DNA of 64,000 nt from Pinus tabuliformis (GCA_031772625.1 CM062813.1:766444720-766508719); one strand, 5' to 3'; shown: positions 29,557 to 43,895, numbered from the stretch's first letter. Notes: a model not told the origin generated them from the sequence alone. Numbers and translations are program-made.

Positions 29557-31370
29557 AATCCTCCCCCTTAAGACCCAGTGGTCTCCATTTTGTTGAATTT
29601 CTCCATGATATGGAGAAACTTCAGCTAAACTTGGCCCCTAGCAAGCCACTTACCTTGGTGTAGGAGATGCCTTTCTCTGAGAACTTGATATAGCTAGACC
29701 CTTTATTGGTGACTGCTCTTAATTTATGTGTCCATGTGCTACTTATTTTTGGTCTGTTCAATGCAATATGGATTGAAATTTATTGGTGCAAACTACTTTA
29801 CAATTTCTAATGTATCCAACAATGGTGGTAAGTATGGTCGAAGGTGATCCACATTGAACATTAGGTGTAGGCCAAGGAAGGGGGGCATACTTAACTCAAA
29901 AGTGTTGTCACCCATAGTCTTGGTGATGGTGTAAGTTCCATGGAAAATAATTTGAAGCTTCCAATGGGCCCTTGTAAAGAATTCATTCTGTAGATGCAAC
30001 CAAGCCTTATCTCCCACTTGAAACTTGTGTGGCACCCAATGTTGATCATGACATTGTTTACACTTAGTATTATAATTATACAACATATCATGTACCTATT
30101 GGAGGATGTGTTGAATTCATTCAATAAAATTGGTAGCTTTTTCAGATTTAGATTGAACATTTGCATTTTTTTTCTATGTAGTTGCAAGGGGCATTATGGC
30201 ATTAGTGGGACCTTATGGTTGAAATCGTAGGCCCAACTAAAAGGGGATGTGGCCAATTGAGTTATTGAGAGCTCTATTGTATTTCTCCTGAACATAGGGG
30301 AGAATATCATGCCATATGCATGGATGCTTCGTGTACATGTGCAAAATGTGCACAATCATCTTGTTGACAACCTCTGTCTATCCATTAGTCTAGGGCTGGA
30401 AGTGTTCATTTAGTGAGATTGGTGTCCAATAAGGACCATAGGCTTGACCAAAATTATCTTAGGTAGTTTTTATCCCTATATGATATGATGGTCTATGGGA
30501 TATCAAAATATACTGCACACTCCTTCAAAGAAGAGTTTTGTAGTGGCTTTTTCTGTGATACTCTTTTTGCAGGAAGTCAAGATGGCCATCTTACAAAATA
30601 TATCAACAACCATAAACGCAGAGTCATTACGATGCTTGTTAGAAGGAATGCTAAACACATAGTGTGTTGATATGGATTCCCAAGGTTGATTAAGAGTACA
30701 AAGATGGGTGTGTATGCCTTGCTTCTTAATGGTTGGTTTGGAAATGGTGTAGGCAGTGCAAGACATGATATACTTACAAACATCTTCTCGAAGTTTTGGC
30801 CAATAGAAAAACTTCAACAATACTTCGACTATCTTATCCACACCAAAGTGCCTTTCTACTCAAATTTAATGTGCCTCCTAAATAAGGTTGGCATGCTTGC
30901 TTGAAGGAACACAAAGGTGTCCTAGGTAGCACAACAATGCATGCTAAAGGTGGAAGCTTGGAACTTTCTTTCCTACCATCAAAATCTATTATGTGGTACC
31001 AAATTTTGAGTCATTGTTGTATAATTTTGGCCATACAAAGGTATCATTCCCACAATATCCTAGAACAATGGCCAGTTCCACAACCGGGTGTTGATTACGG
31101 TAAATTATGACGTGATTGGTGCTACCCTTCTTGTATTTAATATTCAAATGCAATTATGTTAGATATGTGGGTCATTTCTGAAGGAGGTCATTCTATAACA
31201 TCCCTTGTGTATGTATAAATTGAATATGTCTTTGATCCATGTGTATGATTGTATCCTGCTCTAAAATAAAATGTGTCCATTGCTAGTAGGTCTACACGAT
31301 GAAATACATCTCCTTATCATAGGTGGGGTGTCTCTAGGCAGTATTAGAGAGTATCTCACTGTGATAGGTG
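29557..31370 (-). mobile_element. Ty3/gypsy pol fragment (integrase end)
   Basis: The minus-strand translation gives the integrase C-terminal region at 29793-30086 (GDKAWLHLQNEFF, NVDHLRPYLPPLLD). It also gives the zinc-binding tail and catalytic core at 30503-30841 (FYWPKLREDVCKYI, SCTAYTISKPTIKKQG, FCKMAILTSCKKSI). Frames are broken. Homology with the more complete copy at 33269-37854 fades near 31370, so the 5' half (RT, protease, gag, 5' LTR) is missing. It is an inactive remnant at the inner end of the left arm; its first about 215 bp are mirrored at 38434-38647. Confidence 0.8.
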
Positions 31371-32883
31371 TTTGGTCAATTTAGTGTTGTCTAAATTGCT
31401 ATCATTAATTGTCAACCCAGGGCTCGTAAGCTGATGAAGTGAGATGTACAGTATGTACTTAAGTAACCTTTCCTAGTTCTTTTTGTCGTTTTTGGATGAT
31501 GTTTGTGGTTGATTTAACTTCTTAAGATGGAGTGATGGATTTATAAACAAATGAGTGCGTGTGTGTGCATATGGTGGTTTCTAAATGCTTCTAGAACTTT
31601 TTAAAGAGAAAGCTTGAAAAGTGACTTGCAATGGAATTGAAACTTCAAATGAAAGCAAAGCATTAAACAAAGTGACTAATGGCACTAGTCCACTATCTAT
31701 GCTGCTGATAAGAACAAAAATAGCATCTATGTTAACTCAATGGAAAGTGAAAAAAACACTACTTTAATTGCAAAACTTAAATGACAAATCATAACACTTC
31801 ATTCTTTCTTAACACTCTGCCTCTAGCTGCAATTGTTCATGTGAAAAACAGTTAAGAAGGAATCAGTAATATGAGTCAAAAAGCTAATCAAACCAAGCTG
31901 CCACTCAATGATATTTTGGTCCAATAAAGGTTAGACAATTATGATGAGAAGACCATCAAAAGGTTAGTAAGCAACTTCTCAAAAACTTGATAAAGTAAAC
32001 TAGCAATGAAACTAAGTAAGCAAGGTAAAAATCAGCAGCTAAGACAAGACAACTTCAAATACCATCAGTGATAAAAAGAAATAAAAACACACTATCCCGG
32101 GCTCCTAACACACCTGCATAAACAAACTGATCAGTTCTGAAAAGTGCTGGAAATGTAAAGGCATGAAATCAAACTGTACATTATTATACATGTTCAAAGA
32201 AATGAAAAACTGCAGAAATCAAACTATACATTATTGTATATGTGGAAATGAAAACAAAGAAAGGCAGGAAAATAAAGTTAAATGCTACTGTACATAGGTT
32301 GTGGTAGATGGGGGCCCTCCATCCACTCAACCAGCTAAAGATCAGCTACGCAGAGATGAGCAGAAACAGTCTTCTTATATTAAATCAACATGTCAAAATA
32401 CAGTCAAAAAGTGTTGTAGAAACAGTCTTTAAAACAGAGTTTGATAACATAAACAATTACAGCAATTACAATATCAAAAAGCTAATCTCTAAGCGTTGGC
32501 AAACGATTTATTTATAGGCACAGAGACAAACTGTCCTCTGCGTAAACTAAGCAACTACAGTCTTAACTAATTAACTACGCAGCAACACGCAGGCAACTCC
32601 GTGCACATTTGGAGGAAACGGTCATCATGGGGAGTAAATCTATGGTTAGATCCTGTCCCTTGCTGTCTTCGTGGCGTGGAGGAAGTGCCAGCTGTGGTTC
32701 CGTGTCTCAGTTGCTCACGCAGAGTCGTGCCACCGTCTGGAACTTAACTGTTTGACCGTGGGTACTCCTGCGTTGACCGGGGGCATACGTGACTGATTTG
32801 GCCCAACCAATAGCATACGAACCATGTATACATCCATACCAACGTGCCCATGTGGCCCGTTCCTTGAGAAGACACGTATATTG
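31371..32883. other. Unassigned 1.5 kb between gypsy fragments
   Basis: No gene was recognised. A TTTATTTATAGGCAC stretch near 32507 and repeated AAATCAAACTRTACATTATTRTA phrases (32167 and 32220) suggest LTR-type or other repeat sequence. It may include a diverged 5' part of the LTR ending at 33268. No paired repeat could be found. Confidence 0.3.
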
Positions 32884-33268
32884 TGTTACAATGAGGCTCG
32901 AAGGCATATTTATTATTGAAAAACATTGTAAAACCCTAAACATCCAAAAACCTAACCCTAGGAGATGAAGCGCCAAAACTATGGGCCCTGTTTGGGTAAT
33001 TTGGCACATCAACTTCCCGGGGTCGTAACTTTGGCATACGATCTTCGTTTAACACGCACCATACCACGTTATAAACATATATCCAAGGACTAAAAATTTC
33101 GACTGCAAGCATCATTTAGGGCCTCAAAATGGCTCTGGAAGTTCAAGACCCGAAAAATGGCCAAAAATAGAAAATTATGCTACAATTAAGAAAACTGAAA
33201 AATTGAAAGAAATAGTGGTGGGGGTCCAAATGGAATAGGAGGGTGGCCACCAATATCCACTTGGATCA
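32884..33268 (-). repeat. 3' LTR (recognisable part) of central gypsy element
   Basis: Matches the right part of the 5' LTR at 37855-38433 from TGTTACAATGAGGCTC to the terminal TTGGATCA. Upstream of 32884 the match stops, so the outer part of this LTR has been replaced or diverged beyond recognition, and no target duplication can be confirmed. The adjoining plus-strand GTCCTCTACCCCTAGG (33269-33284) is the complement of a purine-rich PPT. Confidence 0.75.
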
Positions 33269-36200
33269 GTCCTCTACCCCTAGGAAGCAATGTTCCCCAT
33301 TGCGTTGAGTTCCTCCATGAGATGGGGAAACTCTACTGAACTTGGTCCCTGGTGAGCCGCTTGCCTTGGTGTAGGAGTTGTACATATTTGACAACTTGAT
33401 ACAATTGTATAAGTTATTGGTGAGTATTATTAATATGTGTGTCTATGATCTGATCAGTTTTGGATTGTTCCATGCAGTCTGGGTTTAACTATGTTGGTGT
33501 GAGTTGTTCTGCAATGTCCGATGTGTCCGGTAATAGTGGAAAGTCTAGTCGAAGGCGGTCCACATTGAACACTAGGTGTAGCCAAGGAATGGTGGAATGT
33601 TGAGCTGAAAAGAATTGTCCCTTATAGCGTTAGCAATGGTTTAAAGCCCATATCATAGTGGGAGAAGCTTGCAGTGGGGCCTAGTGATGCACTCCTTCGT
33701 AAATGTAACCAAACTTTGTCACCCACTTGGAACTTATGTGGCACCCAATCTTGATCATGACACTGCTTGTACTTAGCATTAGCTCTATCCAATATGTTGT
33801 GTACCTACTAGAGGATGTGCTGAATGCGCTTAATGATGTTGTTAGCCCTGCTAGCTTCATACTAGACATGAGCCAAATCTGACGGAGTAGGTGCAAATGG
33901 TATGGCCACATCAATGGGACATAGTGGTTGGAATCCCAATCCCACCCAGTTGAGCTATTGAGAGCTATGTGGTAGCTGTGTTAGACATATGGGAGGCCAT
34001 CCCATGTGCATGGATTCTTCGAGTTGTACATGTGAAAAATGTGTATGATCATCCTGTTGACGACTTATGTTTGGCCATCAATTTACTGGTGGAAAGACAT
34101 GGATTGAGTGAGCTTGGTATCCAACATCGACCAGAGACTTGACCAAAATGTACTTAGGAACCTACAGTCCCAATCTGAGATAATGAACTGTGGGATCCCA
34201 AAGTGTACCCACGCCCATTCAAAGAATATCTTAGTAGTGGCTTCTACTGTGATACTCTTCTTGCAGGCTAACAGAATGGCCATCTTAGAGAATTTGTCAA
34301 TGACCATGAAAACGCAGTCATTGCCATTCTTAGTAGAAGGAAGGCCTGACATGTAATCCATGGAGATGGATTGCAAGGTCGAATAAGAGTAGGCGGAGGA
34401 TTATATAGGCCTTTGTTCTTGATGGTCAATTTGGAAAATGCGTAGGCAATGCAAGACCCGATGTACTTCTCCACATCATGTCATAGGTTTGGCTAATAAA
34501 ATACTTTTGCAGCACTGCCACTATTTTTTGTACCCCAAAATGTCCAATGACCTGACTATAGTACACCTCCCAAATCATCTTGGCACACTCACTTGAAGGA
34601 ACGCAAAGGTGTCCTAGGTTGCATAACAATGTATCCTGGAGGTGAAAATTTGGAACTTTCTTGCCTTCCAGGATTGCCTGGTATGTGTTTCCAAATTCTA
34701 GATCGCTCTTGTAAAGATGCGGTTGTGCTGCAGTCTTGTACCCACAAGAGTCAAGAACAGTGGTTAGCCCATGATCGGCGGTTAGCTGAGGCAGTCTGCA
34801 ACATTGTTGGTGCTTCAATTCTTATACTTAATGTTTAAATGGAAATATTGTGTGTATGTGGACCATTTTTGATAGCGACCATTCAGCAACTTCCCTTGTG
34901 TCTTACGAACTGTAGGGATCAGTGGTTTGTGTGGATGACCATTTCCTTCCCCAAAATGTAATGCTTCCATTTTTGGTAGGCCTGCACAATGGAATACATA
35001 TCTTTAATCAGAGGTGGGATACTTTTGGACTGTGTCTGAAATTTTCTCACTGTGATATGCCATTGGATGCCCCTACAGAGTAAGAACTGCACCAATGCCA
35101 TAGTCAGAGGCATCTGTCTCGATCTCAAATGGTTGTTGCAAGTCTGGTAATGTAAGAACTAGTGTAAATCATAGGCAATACTTCAACTCGACAAACGCCT
35201 TCTATTGGGATTCAGACCAAAAGAAATTTTCTTTTGCTCCTCCCTTGGTGACTTGACTCAAGGGCAAGTGATATGAGAGAACCTCAACACGAACTTGCAG
35301 TAGAAGTTGGAAAGGAATAGAAATTTCCGGAGCTCTATTAGAGTGGTTGGGGGTGAGAAATCTTGAATTCTTTGTATCTTGGTTGGGTCCACATGCACAC
35401 CCTGCTCATTAATAATGTACCCCAGATATTGAACCTAGGTCATACCAAAAGTGAATTTCTCCAAATTGGCACACAACTTGTGTTGCCACATGGTTTGGAG
35501 GACCTATTAAATATGGTGGAGGTGCTCCTCCCAACTCTGGATAAAGATCAAAATGTCATCCAAATACACCACTACAGATAAGTTGGTGAGGGGTCACAAG
35601 ATGTTGTCCATCAGCCTCATGAAGTTTGCGGGGGAATTTGTCAACATGAAAGGCATGACCAACCATTCAAAAAGGCCCTCCTTGGATTTGAAGACAGTCT
35701 TCCACACATTGAAGGGTTTGATTGATACTTGGTGATAGCTAGACTTCAAGCCAATCTTGCTAAAATTTTTGTCCCCCTTAAGCTAGTCTAGAAGGTCACC
35801 AATTTGTTGGATTGGATACCTGTTTCAGATAATGATCTTGTTTAGCGCTTGATAGTCAATACAAAGTCTCTAGGTCCTATCCTTCTTTTGTACCAACATG
35901 ACCGGGCTCCCACACGGTGATGAACTTGGCCTAATATTACCATTTTGCAATAGCTCTTGAATCTTCCTCTTGATTTCATCGTTCTCCATAACAGAGCGTC
36001 GATAGATCGGCCCATTGGGTAGTGACACGTTCGGGGTCAGATTGATGGAGTTCTTGACCTAACAGTGTAGAGGTACCCCTGTTGGTGAGGTAAAGATGTC
36101 CTTGTCCTCCTCCACAACCTTGTCCATCTGTTCCTATCATGCGGAGGAGACATGGCCACAATCTTCCTCTATCCCTAAGGGCAAATCATAAGGAAAATAA

Positions 36201-37854
36201 ATTTCCCGGTCTAGGAAATGATCTTATTGCGTTCCTTCATAGTGATCAAAGAAATGGAGGTAGGCAGTGCTACCTTTGGTATCCTTTACAAATTATCACC
36301 CAAATTAATAATGATAGTGAGAGTTCTAGACTCATACAAAACATGTCGCTTCCACAAGTATGGTTGGCCTAATAATACATCACAACTTCATTAGGAGAAA
36401 CATCACACAATACCTCATCCATGAAGGGCTTGATGTTGTAGGGAAGGAAACACTATTGGCTGACGTAAAGATCTCTCCCTTGGTGAAGCCACCCGATGGT
36501 GTACGACTACAGGTGTGGTGTGGTCAGTAGGTCCAACCGCTTCAAGACCTCTATTGGAATGAGGTTATTTTGGCTTCCTCTATCGACAATGAACTATAGC
36601 AAGGAACCCTTCACCCACATCTGTGAGTGGAAGAGTTGCTCCCCCTCCTTTGGATCTTCGGGCTCATCATTCTCGATCTTGGTGGTGGCAATGGTGGCAC
36701 TAGGATTTGCATCAATAATCTGTTTCATTTGTCATTCCCCTTCTTGGTTTCTAACTTAGCATTAGAACTTGCATCTTATTCGGAATCCTTCAGCTTGGCC
36801 ACTAGTGACTACTTAGCTCGAAACTCACTTGTGTTGTGAGTGTGGCTCTTATAGAACTCACATCATTTCCTTGTGTCATTCTTTATCTTCGTGGTGTTGT
36901 TTTTCATTTTTGGCTTTGGTGGGTAGTCCTGGGTTTCCCTTCCTTGGCTTTGTCCTTTGTTCTACGACTTGGGGGTTCCTTTCCCTTGCTTCGGATTCGC
37001 AGATCTAAAGTCTTTCTTCTTTTGTTAAAATTTCTGCTCGATCCTGAAAATGCATCGATAATTGGTGCCAAGCGAGGATCTGTCGAGGAACTCAATCTCG
37101 TCCTGGATGTAATTGTGTAGACAGTCGTGGCACTTAAGTACCAAATGATGCTCAGAATCCTTGATACCCAGCTTTGTGCGAAGGGTATGGAAAACATTTG
37201 TGAACTCCAACACATCTTCGTCCCTTCCCTATCATAGTGTGGTCCACTTTATGTGTTTATCTTTATAGATCCCGATAGGATAATATTGTTCCTTGATGGT
37301 GTCTCAGAAATAATTCTAGGTGGATGCAGCTGAAAATAGTGAGGATTCCCTATCATCCTTTTGTTCACAATCGGTTTCCCATGAGTCCTTTACATGTGGG
37401 GTGGCTTTGAGATGCAACAATGTGATATTTTCCTGATTGGAAAAGTTATGATTTGAAAAATATCCTACCAATAGATTTAACCATCTATCTACTACGTCTA
37501 CATCTATCTGGCCTTCAAATATGGGAATATCAAAGTTAACTTGTACCTTAAAAGGAGTGGTGCCTCCAGAGTGGCCGCTAGATGAAGACATGTCGCCTGT
37601 GGGTAGCCATCAAAGGATCTGGGAAAATTTATCCATCATCGTGTTCCTTTGTCGCTCGAGGGCTTCCTCGAGCAACATTTTGAAAATATCTCCTATCCCT
37701 TTGTCTTTATTTTCTTTCCCCATGGGAGGTCGTTGAGGTTTGCGAGGTTGGTCTTGCAAAGGTTCAACCAGTTCGATGCCTAACTCCTTATACCCTAACC
37801 TCGTTGGGGACATTCAAATAAAAACAAACAAAGAGAAAACCGCTCTGATACCAC
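33269..37854 (-). mobile_element. Degenerate Ty3/gypsy element, internal region (gag-pol)
   Basis: Reading on the minus strand from the PBS at 37842-37853 (complement of TGGTATCAGAGC), the order is gag, RT, RNase H, integrase, which is the Ty3/gypsy order. Gag is at 37610-37813 (MSPTRLGYKELGIELVEPL) and 37316-37591. RT is at about 35200-36000, with the YLDDIL active-site motif near 35557. RNase H is at about 34919-35128. The integrase zinc-binding part is at 34426-34818, the integrase core at 34083-34376 (MDYMSGLPSTKNGNDCVF, FSKMAILLACKKSI) and the C-terminal part near 33681. It has many stops and frameshifts, so it is inactive. Confidence 0.85.
37842..37853 (-). other. Primer binding site (initiator Met tRNA)
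   Basis: The plus strand reads GCTCTGATACCA, so the minus strand reads TGGTATCAGAGC. This is the plant initiator-tRNA-Met primer site, one base inside the 5' LTR boundary at 37855. It fixes the orientation of the central gypsy element. Confidence 0.9.
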
Positions 37855-38433
37855 TGATCCAGACTTATGCAGGAACGCAAAAAAATACAGAAATAAACAT
37901 ATACACATAGATGCGGTAGAAATATAACTTCATTTCATTAATATTAAAGAATTGAAATATGCTCACATACAGAAATTGAAATAAACTAGCTCGGGTGACG
38001 GTAGTTAATCTCTAAGAAGCGATGTGACTGCTACATGCCTCTAAACTGTGTTACAATGAGGCTCAAAGGCCTATTTATTATTGAGAAACAATGGAAAACC
38101 CTAAACATCAAAAAACGTAACCCTAGGAGATGAAGCGCCAAAACTATGGGCCCTATTTGGGTAAATTGGTACATCAACTTCTCGGTGTCGTAACTTTGAC
38201 ATACTATCTTCTTTTGATGTGCACCATAACTCGTTAGAAATATCTATCCGAGGAATACAACTTTTGGTTGGAAATGTCATTTAGGGCCTCAAAACAACTT
38301 CAAAAGTTCAGGACCCAAAAAAATGCCAAAAATAGTAAATTGTGCTACAATTAAGGAAACTGAAAAACTAAAAGAAACAGTGGTGGGGGTCCAAGTGGAA
38401 TATGCGAGTGGCCACCAATATCCAACTGGATCA
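37855..38433 (-). repeat. 5' LTR of central gypsy element
   Basis: A 579-bp LTR bounded by perfect 8-bp inverted ends, TGATCCAG and CTGGATCA. Its left boundary is next to the PBS. Its right boundary (38433/38434) abuts the inner end of the right arm of the inverted duplication, implying insertion into, or breakage within, an older copy of the same family. Confidence 0.88.
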
Positions 38434-38647
38434 CTAGATTTCATTGAACATGCCAAAAATAAGCAGGTCATGAACACACATATTAAGAGCACTCACCAAT
38501 AAAGGGTCTAGCTATATCAAGTTCTCAAAGTAAGCCATCTCCTGCACGAAGGTAATTTGCTTACTAGGGGCCAAGTTTAGTAGAATTTTCCCTATATTAT
38601 GGAGAAAATCAACAAAATTGAGAGCATTGGGTCTCAAGGGGGAGGAC
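38434..38647 (+). mobile_element. 3' end of internal region of third gypsy copy
   Basis: Reverse-complement match to 29557-29772, ending in a polypurine tract (AAGGGGGAGGAC, about 38636-38647) directly before the LTR at 38648. It is a truncated plus-strand copy, cut at 38434 by the central element. Confidence 0.75.
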
Positions 38648-39191
38648 TGATCCAAGTAGATATTTGTGGCCACCCACCTATTCCAGTGGCTCACAACACA
38701 ATTTCCTGAGTGGTTTTGATGCCCTAAACGATTTTTTTTTGGGAAACAAGATGATGATAATCAGAAATTTTACTCCTCATATAGACCTTTCCGATGAGAA
38801 AACGTGCCCACCAAAAAAACATCATATGCGAAAGATTCAACCCTAGGAATTTGATGTTCCAACTTACCCCATCGGGGCCCATATGCCTTTGGCACTTCAT
38901 CTCCTAGGTTTAGGTTTTCGGTTGTTTAGGGTTTCTCATTGTTTCTTGATGATAAAAAGGAATTCAAGCCTCATTGTAACATATTTCAAGAAGGTACATA
39001 GCCATCACATATTTTCTTAGAGATAAGCTACCATCGTTCGTGCTAACTTGCTTTCATTATGCATGTATATAATTTAGCCATTTTTCATTTATTAATTGAA
39101 GTCAAGTTTCCTTGTGTCTCTATGTTTCATTTATAAATATGTGTTTCTTTTCATTCCCTTCATAAATACAAATCAATTCCAAACCAATCCA
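38648..39191 (+). repeat. LTR of third gypsy copy (3' LTR, plus strand)
   Basis: Starts TGATCCAAGTAGATATTTG right after a PPT and ends ...AAACCAATCCA. It is the inverted partner of the LTR at 29005-29556. Confidence 0.75.
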
Positions 39192-42100
39192 CTTCTATAA
39201 AGTAGGATTCCTCTAAGGGGATTCCATTTTTCCCAATGAATTACTATATGCCAACATTATCATCAAGTTGGTTATTTGGAGAATTAGTATTTTGAAATCC
39301 GTGCATATCTTCATTTTGTGAATAGAAACCATTATTGATATAAATTTCAAAAGGAGAAGAAGGATAGAAATAAATAACTCATTATAATTACATAAGTTCT
39401 TGGAAATGGAATTGACAAGTCAAAATTTTATATGTCTTACTATCTAGTTTAGACATAGGTGAAGGATTTTCTATAAAGAAACTACAAACATAGATGAAAT
39501 TCACTTAATTTTTATGGATTATACTTGAAAATTGGCTCCAAGTGATACTCCTTTATATCTTAAGAGAGGGAAGTGCACAAATGAAATGAGAAAGGTACTT
39601 TGGAGTAAACTGTTAAAGAAAAAAATGGACCTATCTAGAACCTTCAAGGAGGAGGGTATGTTGTGAGAATAGCTATTGGTCAACCAAAACAACAAAATAT
39701 ATGGTATTAAATACATTTATCAAAGAGATATTGAATACTAATGTAAAGTTTAAGATTGAATCCCTCCAACATAATTCTCGTTTTGAGCCTAACATGCAAG
39801 AATATCAATGATGATAGTCTGACTTCAAGTTCTAAAATACTATGAATCAAAACTAAATCAATTTTTTTGGGAATGATAGAACAACAAAAAAATTTGTCTC
39901 CTCGAAGATATTCACAATTTAATCAACTTCAATCAATCTCCTCAAATTATCGTATTTGGGAAGATATGGCATGAAATCTAGAATACTTTCATTTCTCCTC
40001 AATCACCATTAGGATGTTGTCTAACACCTAATTGTGTCTAAATTTATAGAGTTGTTCAATGATTCTATTTTTTCAATAATTGTAGAATGGTCATTGGTGA
40101 TCCCATTTATTCACAAATTAGCAAAGGGAAAGTTCACACATGGAAAATATTCACTTCCAAAAATTCTAGTTCTTTCAAAATTAATTTCAAATGAACCATT
40201 AAACATCCACATTGGAAGTTTTTTAGACATAAGATTATTTCAAAATAATTAGATTGAATTTTGAAGATGATACCAATTTATGTAGTTGTTCGTGTTGCTT
40301 TATTAGTATAATTATTTAGAGTTGTGATTGAGGATAGAAATGTTACACTATGAGTCCCTTGACAACCACAATGTCTAAGATCACATTATTATGAGTTGTT
40401 ATCCTTATCTACTAATGACACTTTGTCACTATCCACATATGATTGTCAATGAGATCTATTGTAACACTCCATCCCACCCCCTTGTACTCCCTCAAGCTAT
40501 GGAAGGTATTAATTTATAATAACACGGCCTTCAAGGTCTATTATGAAGATGTGGTTATTAGAATCCTCTTTTCCCAATGTTGTCAGAAACACAAAGTAAA
40601 TACCACCATTGTGTTCAACATGTTAAGAGATTTTTAACAATATAAATTTTATCTCAATCTGACTCTTAGATTGAAATTTATGCCATTTTAAAGTTTACCT
40701 AATTAAACCTTACCATGTCATAAAGGCACTTCCATATGGCACCCAAGTGTGGCCCACTTGGCTCTACCAGATCTCCCATGGTCCAACGTGGCACCCACAT
40801 GGTCACATCATGTCATTGTGGCACCTACCACCACATCTCACACCAGCAGGACCTAATAGGCCTACCCCACTATGTAATTTCATAGTTCTTCATTATATCC
40901 GAGCTAATTTAAATATAGGGTGCACATAGAAAATCATAATAGAACAACTCGCAGTCCCATTGGATTACCAAATACGTCCTCCCAAGTGGGGTCTACCCTC
41001 GAATAAGTTTACACTCCATGGGGAAATATATCCCTTGCGCAATATTCACCCCAAGCGGGTCCCACACTAGATGCTTTTGTCATGCATATTAACAAGATCA
41101 TGTGATATCCAATCTTGTGGAAAATATGGTGCGCAAAAATGTTCCAATGTGGCATCCTCCTTGGACTCTCGAATGACCCTAATACAAACCTATTTTTGTG
41201 AGGTAATCTGACCTCACAACAGTAATCTCCAAACAAGCCCCACTATAGGTCTCTGATATTAATTTATTCCTTCCATGAAATTATGGCCCATTCTAAATCT
41301 GGTGTTGCAGATATTTGCATTATGCACAAATGTCCAAATCACTTGGATCAACTAGCCGAAAAAATCCTAAAAACATATTAAACCCAAAAACAATATACGG
41401 CCAAAATAACCCATCCGACCGCAGATATAAAATTCTTGCAATAACTTATCCAGTCTCGGATACAAAATCGTACCAATAACTCATGTAGCTCCAAATACAA
41501 AATATGACTTCTACAACTCTTAAACTTATAAAGTCTAAGGACTTCAAGGGACTTATCTAGAGTTCTCCTTGAAACGTGGCATTACTTATAACACCAAAAT
41601 CTACAGGAATGAGACCCTTATTCAAATACTAAACATTCGAAATATTATACATATCCATAAGACAATCAATGGACCTATCAACATGCCTATTATCAGGCAT
41701 TGAAACAAGCTAAACCATAGCTAATACTATTTTATAAACTCAAATATTGCAGCATCACATTATATCACAAAATGGATCCCAAGAAAACACTTTAAGATCT
41801 ATTGGCATGCCATACATTGAACCAAACAATTTCTTGTACTAAGAAAGGTAATCAACAAGCTTAAACAATCAGAGATCCATGATATTCACCACATATTAGT
41901 TAGTGGATTTTACACCTTGTAATAGTCTAGGTAAGCACATCCAACATCCATGCATATTTATGTAAATAACTTTGTAAATCATGAGGATATCAACAAACAC
42001 CTTGATCGATATGCTAAATGATGACCATGAATGCATATAAAGCAAACCATTCACCATGAACATACAAATATCTCAACAACCTTCCTAAGATAGTGTCATT

Positions 42101-43895
42101 CCATGTACACAACACATAAATTGAACTCTTAATAAGATAACCGTGATTATGGCAGCGAGCCGCCCAAACTTATACCTATATAAAGATCACTGAAAATTTA
42201 TGAAATCATAGTTAATCATGAGTGGTTTCAGATCACCAATCAGGGACATATCAGGAAACCTACATATAATTCAGAAGGTTACAAACACATAACTCAAATA
42301 GCTCATAATTATCGTAGATATGCAAGTTATCTAGTCAATAATGGTTTTAAATGAGTCGGGCATTCTTTTGGGAATGATACATGATTAATCATTGGACATA
42401 AGTACAATAAGGCATATCATAGTGTATAATACAACATGTATAAACAAGTATACTTATCTGAATAACTTGAAATGTATAGAAACTAAAGGAGGGACTTCCA
42501 CTCTCCACCCAACCATACGCCAGCTACACTCAAGGAAAATTTTAGGGGCTAATATTTGTAGGTGGGATAAGTTTTTACGATTTGTCCAAAAAAAGATTCA
42601 CCAATTTCCATTTTTTTTCTATTTTTTTTTTCCTAAATTTTATAGTATAAAATTATTTTACCTTTCAAATTGCCAAAATTTTATATAAACTATACATAAA
42701 ATAGCTAAAATTTTGCATATGTTTACAAGGATATTAAAAAACATTTTGCATATTGCATATTAGGGACTGTTGAGATCTGCCAACGTTTTTAAACTTTAAG
42801 ACAAATTTCCATCCTTAAAATTTCCTCAGCTACACTACAACTTTCCTTGCAACTGACCACCCCTAAGCCGGATCCAAGGTCTAAGGAAATGCTTGCACAG
42901 GGAAAGGTTTCACCCATTGGGTTCAACATAATTTCAAGAGATGGAATCCATTGTTCTAATGATTCACCAACTCAATAGATAACAGCCAGTGGTTCATTCC
43001 CTCACTTAAGTTAACATAGGCCACATAGACATAGTAAAGAACTCAATGGTTATAAAACATGGTCATGTGAATGATCACCTAGGTAACAAAGAGTAGGCCA
43101 TCAATTCAATGGAAAAATCCTTAGAAACTATGGGAATGTGAGCTAGCTAAGGCTGACCATTATCCATTTCAAAGCATTTAACACCCCTTCTTCTCTTTTC
43201 TTGAAACTACCATAGCCCAACTTGGCTCTTCAGCTCGTCTTCTCTTCGATCTATGAGGGAGAATCCCAAGGAATGGCCATCACCTTCCCCTTTGTACTGC
43301 CCAATCTAATCACACCTCTTCATCTGTTGGGAGGTGGTTCAGTCTGTTACGCCACCTCCTCACTCTTTAGGTGAGGGCATCACCACTTCTTCACCTTGTA
43401 ATGTCTGTCAATGCGTTTTTCTAGCTTTAGGTCAGGCCCAATCACATCACATAACATCTGTGAGACAACTAACTCATTGAGTATACAAGCCACCTTGGCA
43501 TTTAATTCGACTAGTATGGGTAGTGGCTTTTCAAGTAATACAAGCGAGAAAGTAGGCTTTGGACATTAAAATGGCTTCAAATAAAGTAGGAGAGAAAGCA
43601 ATTTTCTCTCAGGCCAAGGATTCGTACCAGAAAATCATGCTCCTTCCATGTTGGCGTTACAATGACAATCATCATTACAATGAGCAGCGGTTGAACACGA
43701 GGATGTTACATCTATATATAAAGGAGGTCAAATGCATATATTATATATTGATATTGTCAAGGATGAATACATATGTAGAATTGCTAGGCCTAACTACACA
43801 TGGGCATTTGAAGCACTAGGTTAACTAATTGCGTGCAATATTCTTAAAGATAAATATTCTATGATATCATAAATTAAAGATATTAAAAATTCCTA
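39192..43895. other. Non-coding part of right arm
   Basis: AT-rich intergenic DNA mirroring about 23060-29000. No ORF here is conserved in frame with the left arm, so none is called as a gene. It ends at the 5-bp target duplication of the LTR retrotransposon. Confidence 0.6.

Noticed and set aside
32126-33268. Full-length 3' LTR starting at TGATCAG (32126)
   Set aside because: That start would make the LTR twice as long as its partner, and the sequence between 32126 and 32884 does not match the 5' LTR.
33269-37854. Endogenous plant pararetrovirus
   Set aside because: Paired LTRs, an initiator-Met PBS, a PPT and an integrase are present, and no movement-protein or capsid-type region was seen. 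It is an ordinary Ty3/gypsy element.
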